A stretch of 6,999 bases of DNA from Lentimicrobiaceae bacterium (GTDB taxonomy: Bacteria > Bacteroidota > Bacteroidia > Bacteroidales > WCHB1-69): contig WQWP01000112.1 of NCBI GenBank assembly GCA_009787485.1, positions 1-6,999 on the forward strand. Direction: 5' to 3'. Below are positions 4,857 through 6,999 of this stretch, in pieces. The notes below the pieces were generated by a model that worked only from the letters and a program-made list of their open reading frames with translations, had not been told where the DNA came from and searched no databases. Position numbers and translations under genes: made by a program. The first letter of the stretch is position 1. Each line of letters starts with the position of its first letter.

Positions 4857-5750
4857 CTATTCTGCGACACACCGTACAGAGAACCCGTAGGCACGGTTGC
4901 TGTGGCTGGTAGGGTTCACGCTAGTGCTGTAGAAGTACAAGGCGTAAGCGAGGGTGCCGATAATACTACTACTCCAGTAGAGCCCGTACGTACCCACGTA
5001 GTAGATGGTACCGCTGTTGAGGTTGCGATACCCGGCAGCAGGCAAGAACAGGGTATTATCATCATTACCAAAGATACGACCATTTACGCCATTTTCGCTT
5101 ATCCATTCGCTACCGGCGGCTACTAAACTTTCTAATTCTTCTACAGTAGGTACGCGCCAACCCGTTGGACAAGGGTCATTCTCTTTTTCCCAAGTATCGC
5201 CTTCGGGAATGGAATCATCCCAAGTAGTACCACCATTAGAATTTACCATTGGGTCGATAGAACTCCAACCTATTTTTCTATTCCATTGGTAAAACATACC
5301 TGCATCTCGATGAGTGGCAGCAAAAGTACCGGGCATATCCACGTTGCGCGTTGCCCATTTTACACCGTTAATCTCTACCCATTCGGACTCCGGATCTATA
5401 ATAGAGGTTACTGTTACTGTGCATATTGCCGTGTGGTTGCCATCGTTTGTGGTAACAGTAATAATGGCAGCGCCCACTTTTTTAGCGATAACAGCGATAG
5501 AGGCTGTACTCCCTCCTATATTATATTCAACCATGGCTACATCCGGATTGCTGCTTACCCAATTTACATTTTTGTTGGTGGCATCGTTAGGAAGCACAGT
5601 CGCCGTTAGAATTTCCGTTGCGCCAACGGTAAGAGCAAGAACTGTTTCATTAAGCGTTACACCGGTAACAGGCACGTCTTTTTTACAGCCAATAGCTACG
5701 ATGAGCAATAAGGCTGCAACTGCTGTGATTTTGAGAAAGGTTTTTTTCAT
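4857..5750 (-). CDS. Surface-type lipoprotein, Ig-like plus Fib_succ_major/C-type-lectin-like domain
   Basis: This 297-residue protein begins with a lipoprotein signal peptide: basic MKKTFLK, a hydrophobic core, and VAIGC with Cys22 as the lipidated residue. The KKD after Cys22 partly resembles Bacteroidetes surface-export signals. Residues 26-115 form a bacterial Ig-like (Big_2) domain (VTGVTLNETVLALTVGATE... GNHTAICTVTVT). Residues 123-297 match the Fib_succ_major family: VEINGVKWATRNVDMPGTF, then NDPCPTGWRVPT (191-202), LPAAGYR (236-242), YWSSS and a C-terminal RAYGFSVRCV. Such domains adopt or resemble the C-type-lectin/FGE fold and often bind ligands at the cell surface. The last 60 residues have the codon pattern of a DGR variable region. 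It is single-copy here, divergent from serC. The ligand is unknown. Confidence 0.88.
   Translation of the reverse strand: MKKTFLKITAVAALLLIVAIGCKKDVPVTGVTLNETVLALTVGATEILTATVLPNDATNKNVNWVSSNPDVAMVEYNIGGSTASIAVIAKKVGAAIITVTTNDGNHTAICTVTVTSIIDPESEWVEINGVKWATRNVDMPGTFAATHRDAGMFYQWNRKIGWSSIDPMVNSNGGTTWDDSIPEGDTWEKENDPCPTGWRVPTVEELESLVAAGSEWISENGVNGRIFGNDDNTLFLPAAGYRNLNSGTIYYVGTYGLYWSSSIIGTLAYALYFYSTSVNPTSHSNRAYGFSVRCVAE
4865..5042 (-). other. Putative DGR variable region (VR) at the 3' end of the lipoprotein gene
   Basis: From Pro237 to Ala296 the coding strand changes texture. Between R242 and R286, 29 of 45 codons end in C, mostly AAC, AGC, ACC, ATC, TAC and CTC. These are what adenine mutagenesis of AAC template codons yields. 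They are interspersed with constant GGT, GTG, GGG and TGG codons. The segment ends in a G/C-richer constant stretch (GGGTTCTCTGTACGGTG) that could serve as the initiation-of-mutagenic-homology element. No template repeat, reverse transcriptase or accessory gene is in the window, so assignment rests on codon pattern and domain family. Confidence 0.5.
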
Positions 5751-5778
5751 TTTGTTTGTGGTTATTTTAAAATTAAGG

Positions 5779-5786
5779 CGAAAATA
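5779..5786 (-). promoter_or_regulatory. Weak -7-like box for the lipoprotein gene
   Basis: The minus strand reads TATTTTCG followed by CC, one mismatch from TAnnTTTG, about 30 bases upstream of the lipoprotein ATG. No convincing -33 element was found. The surrounding sequence (5751-5870) is extremely A/T-rich and would allow many chance matches. Confidence 0.3.
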
Positions 5787-5874
5787 GATTTTTTATTCAA
5801 ATAATTAATTTTTTTATAAAAAAACAGGCTAAATCTTTTTTTTGCAAATAAAACCTTTTCATCAAAAATTAAAC

Positions 5875-5882
5875 TATCTTTG
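5875..5882 (+). promoter_or_regulatory. Candidate -7 promoter box for serC
   Basis: TATCTTTG followed by CCCC matches the Bacteroidetes TAnnTTTG element and lies 45 bases upstream of the serC ATG. A TTTG at 5841-5844 is too far (30-base gap) to be the usual -33 partner. The box shares the TTTGCC extension with those at 3797 and 4705. Confidence 0.5.
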
Positions 5883-5927
5883 CCCCAATTTTTTGATACC
5901 ATTTTAACCACTTAAAATCATTTATTT

Positions 5928-6999
5928 ATGAAAAAAGTACACAACTTTAATGCAGGTCCCTGCATATTGCCAAAAGAAGCCATTGATGCATCAATCGAAG
6001 CGTTAAAAGATTTTGTCGGAACCGGAATGTCTGTTATTTCAGTTTCTCATCGTACAAAAGAGTGGGAAGCCGTTATGGCTGAATGCGAAGCATTGTGGAG
6101 AGAGCTATTGAACATTCCCGAAAACTACAAAGTATTGTTCTTGGGCGGCGGCGCAAGTATGCAGTTCTGCATGGTGCCATTTAACCTGATGGAGAAAAAA
6201 GCTGCCTACTTGGAAACAGGCGTTTGGGCTAAAAAAGCGTTTAAAGAAGCCAAAGGCTTTGGAGAAGCAGTGAAAGTAGCTTCTTCCGACGACAAAATCT
6301 ACTCCTACATCCCCAAAGGATACGTAATTCCTGAAGATGCCGATTATTTCCACATTACCACAAACAACACTATCTACGGAACGGAAATTAAATACGACAT
6401 GGATTCTCCCGTAACTTTGATTGCCGACATGTCGTCTGATATCATGAGCCGTCCGGTGGACATTAACAAATATGGTTTGATCTACGGCGGTGCGCAAAAG
6501 AACGTAGGTCCCGCAGGCGTAACTTTCGTAATTGTTCGCGAAGACCTTCTCGGAAAAGTAACCCGCTACATTCCTACTATGCTGGATTACAGAACACACA
6601 TTGGCGAAGGCTCCATGTTCAACACGCCTCCCGTATTCCCCATTTATGTTATGACACAAACCCTAAAATGGGTAAAAGAATTTGGCGGCTTGGAAGCTAT
6701 GCAAAAACATAACGAGAAAAAAGCAGCTATTCTTTACAACGAAATTGACAGAAACAGCATGTTTGTGGGAACTGCCGCATTGGAAGACCGCTCGTTGATG
6801 AACGTTTGCTTTGTAATGACTGAGCCATACAAAGATAAAGAAGACGAGTTTATGAAATTTGCGAAAGAACGCGGCATGGTGGGCATCAAAGGGCACCGCT
6901 CTGTGGGCGGCTTCCGCGCCTCTATTTACAATTCTTGCCCGATAGAAAGCGTAGAAGCGTTGGTGGCTTGCATGCAAGAATTTGAAAAACTGAATAAAT
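5928..6999 (+). CDS. serC: Phosphoserine aminotransferase (runs to window edge)
   Basis: SerC is a cytosolic PLP enzyme converting 3-phosphohydroxypyruvate plus glutamate to phosphoserine plus 2-oxoglutarate, the second step of serine synthesis; it also acts in pyridoxal phosphate synthesis in some bacteria. The window holds 357 codons, the full family length, ending EFEKLNK; base 6999 is a T, probably the first base of the stop. Visible features: FNAGPCILP (7-15), SVSHRTKEW (38-46), GGGASMQF (73-80), the PLP-stacking W100, D167 in IADMSSDIMSR, the Schiff-base Lys191 in GGAQKNVGPAG, NTPP (232-235) and the C-terminal KGHRSVGGFRASIYN (321-335). It is divergent from the lipoprotein. serA often follows serC in this phylum but would lie outside the window. 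Confidence 0.97.
   Translation, partial: MKKVHNFNAGPCILPKEAIDASIEALKDFVGTGMSVISVSHRTKEWEAVMAECEALWRELLNIPENYKVLFLGGGASMQFCMVPFNLMEKKAAYLETGVWAKKAFKEAKGFGEAVKVASSDDKIYSYIPKGYVIPEDADYFHITTNNTIYGTEIKYDMDSPVTLIADMSSDIMSRPVDINKYGLIYGGAQKNVGPAGVTFVIVREDLLGKVTRYIPTMLDYRTHIGEGSMFNTPPVFPIYVMTQTLKWVKEFGGLEAMQKHNEKKAAILYNEIDRNSMFVGTAALEDRSLMNVCFVMTEPYKDKEDEFMKFAKERGMVGIKGHRSVGGFRASIYNSCPIESVEALVACMQEFEKLNK

Noticed and set aside
4902..5787. Several plus-strand frames opposite the lipoprotein
   Set aside because: The minus-strand frame has a signal peptide, a lipobox and two recognisable domains; the others have none.
6105..6977. Minus-strand frames opposite serC
   Set aside because: SerC is continuous over 357 codons with its catalytic lysine; the opposite frames are shadows.

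Overview
The window reads as a chromosomal segment of a Bacteroidetes bacterium, probably order Bacteroidales. Three things point there. The ribosomal gene order rpmD-rplO-secY-map-infA-rpmJ and the protein sequences fit that phylum. Promoter-like boxes match the TAnnTTTG -7 element of Bacteroidetes. Most genes have A-rich, Shine-Dalgarno-free start regions. A lipoprotein combining a bacterial Ig-like domain with a Fib_succ_major-type domain agrees.

Positions 1-3583 (minus strand) carry the distal part of the spc ribosomal cluster. In transcription order it holds rpmD (L30), rplO (L15 with an unusual acidic tail of about 75 residues), secY, map, infA and the start of rpmJ, which is cut by the window edge. 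Together they supply ribosomal subunits, the Sec translocon channel, N-terminal methionine removal and initiation factor 1. rpsE, normally just upstream of rpmD, is absent. A leader of about 200 bp with a candidate promoter lies there instead, so the cluster looks split. Several junctions carry tandem 7-bp or 8-bp repeats, and the arrays touch or overlap the stop codons of map, secY and rpmD.

Positions 3584-4856 contain an apparently monocistronic gene (minus) for a coiled-coil protein with a PD-(D/E)XK nuclease-like C-terminus. Its coiled coil is built on 21-bp tandem repeats, and a good promoter lies upstream. A small inverted repeat separates it from the next gene.

Positions 4857-5750 (minus) encode a lipoprotein with an Ig-like domain and a C-terminal C-type-lectin-like domain. 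The last 180 bp have the codon texture of a diversity-generating retroelement (DGR) variable region: densely packed NNC codons between constant Gly/Trp/Arg codons. No reverse transcriptase or template repeat is visible here, so any DGR would have to act from elsewhere.

Positions 5928-6999 (plus) encode SerC, phosphoserine aminotransferase, which runs to the first base of what is probably its stop codon. It is transcribed divergently from the lipoprotein. No gene-free stretch exceeds 300 bp. No tRNA, rRNA, CRISPR array or insertion sequence was seen.
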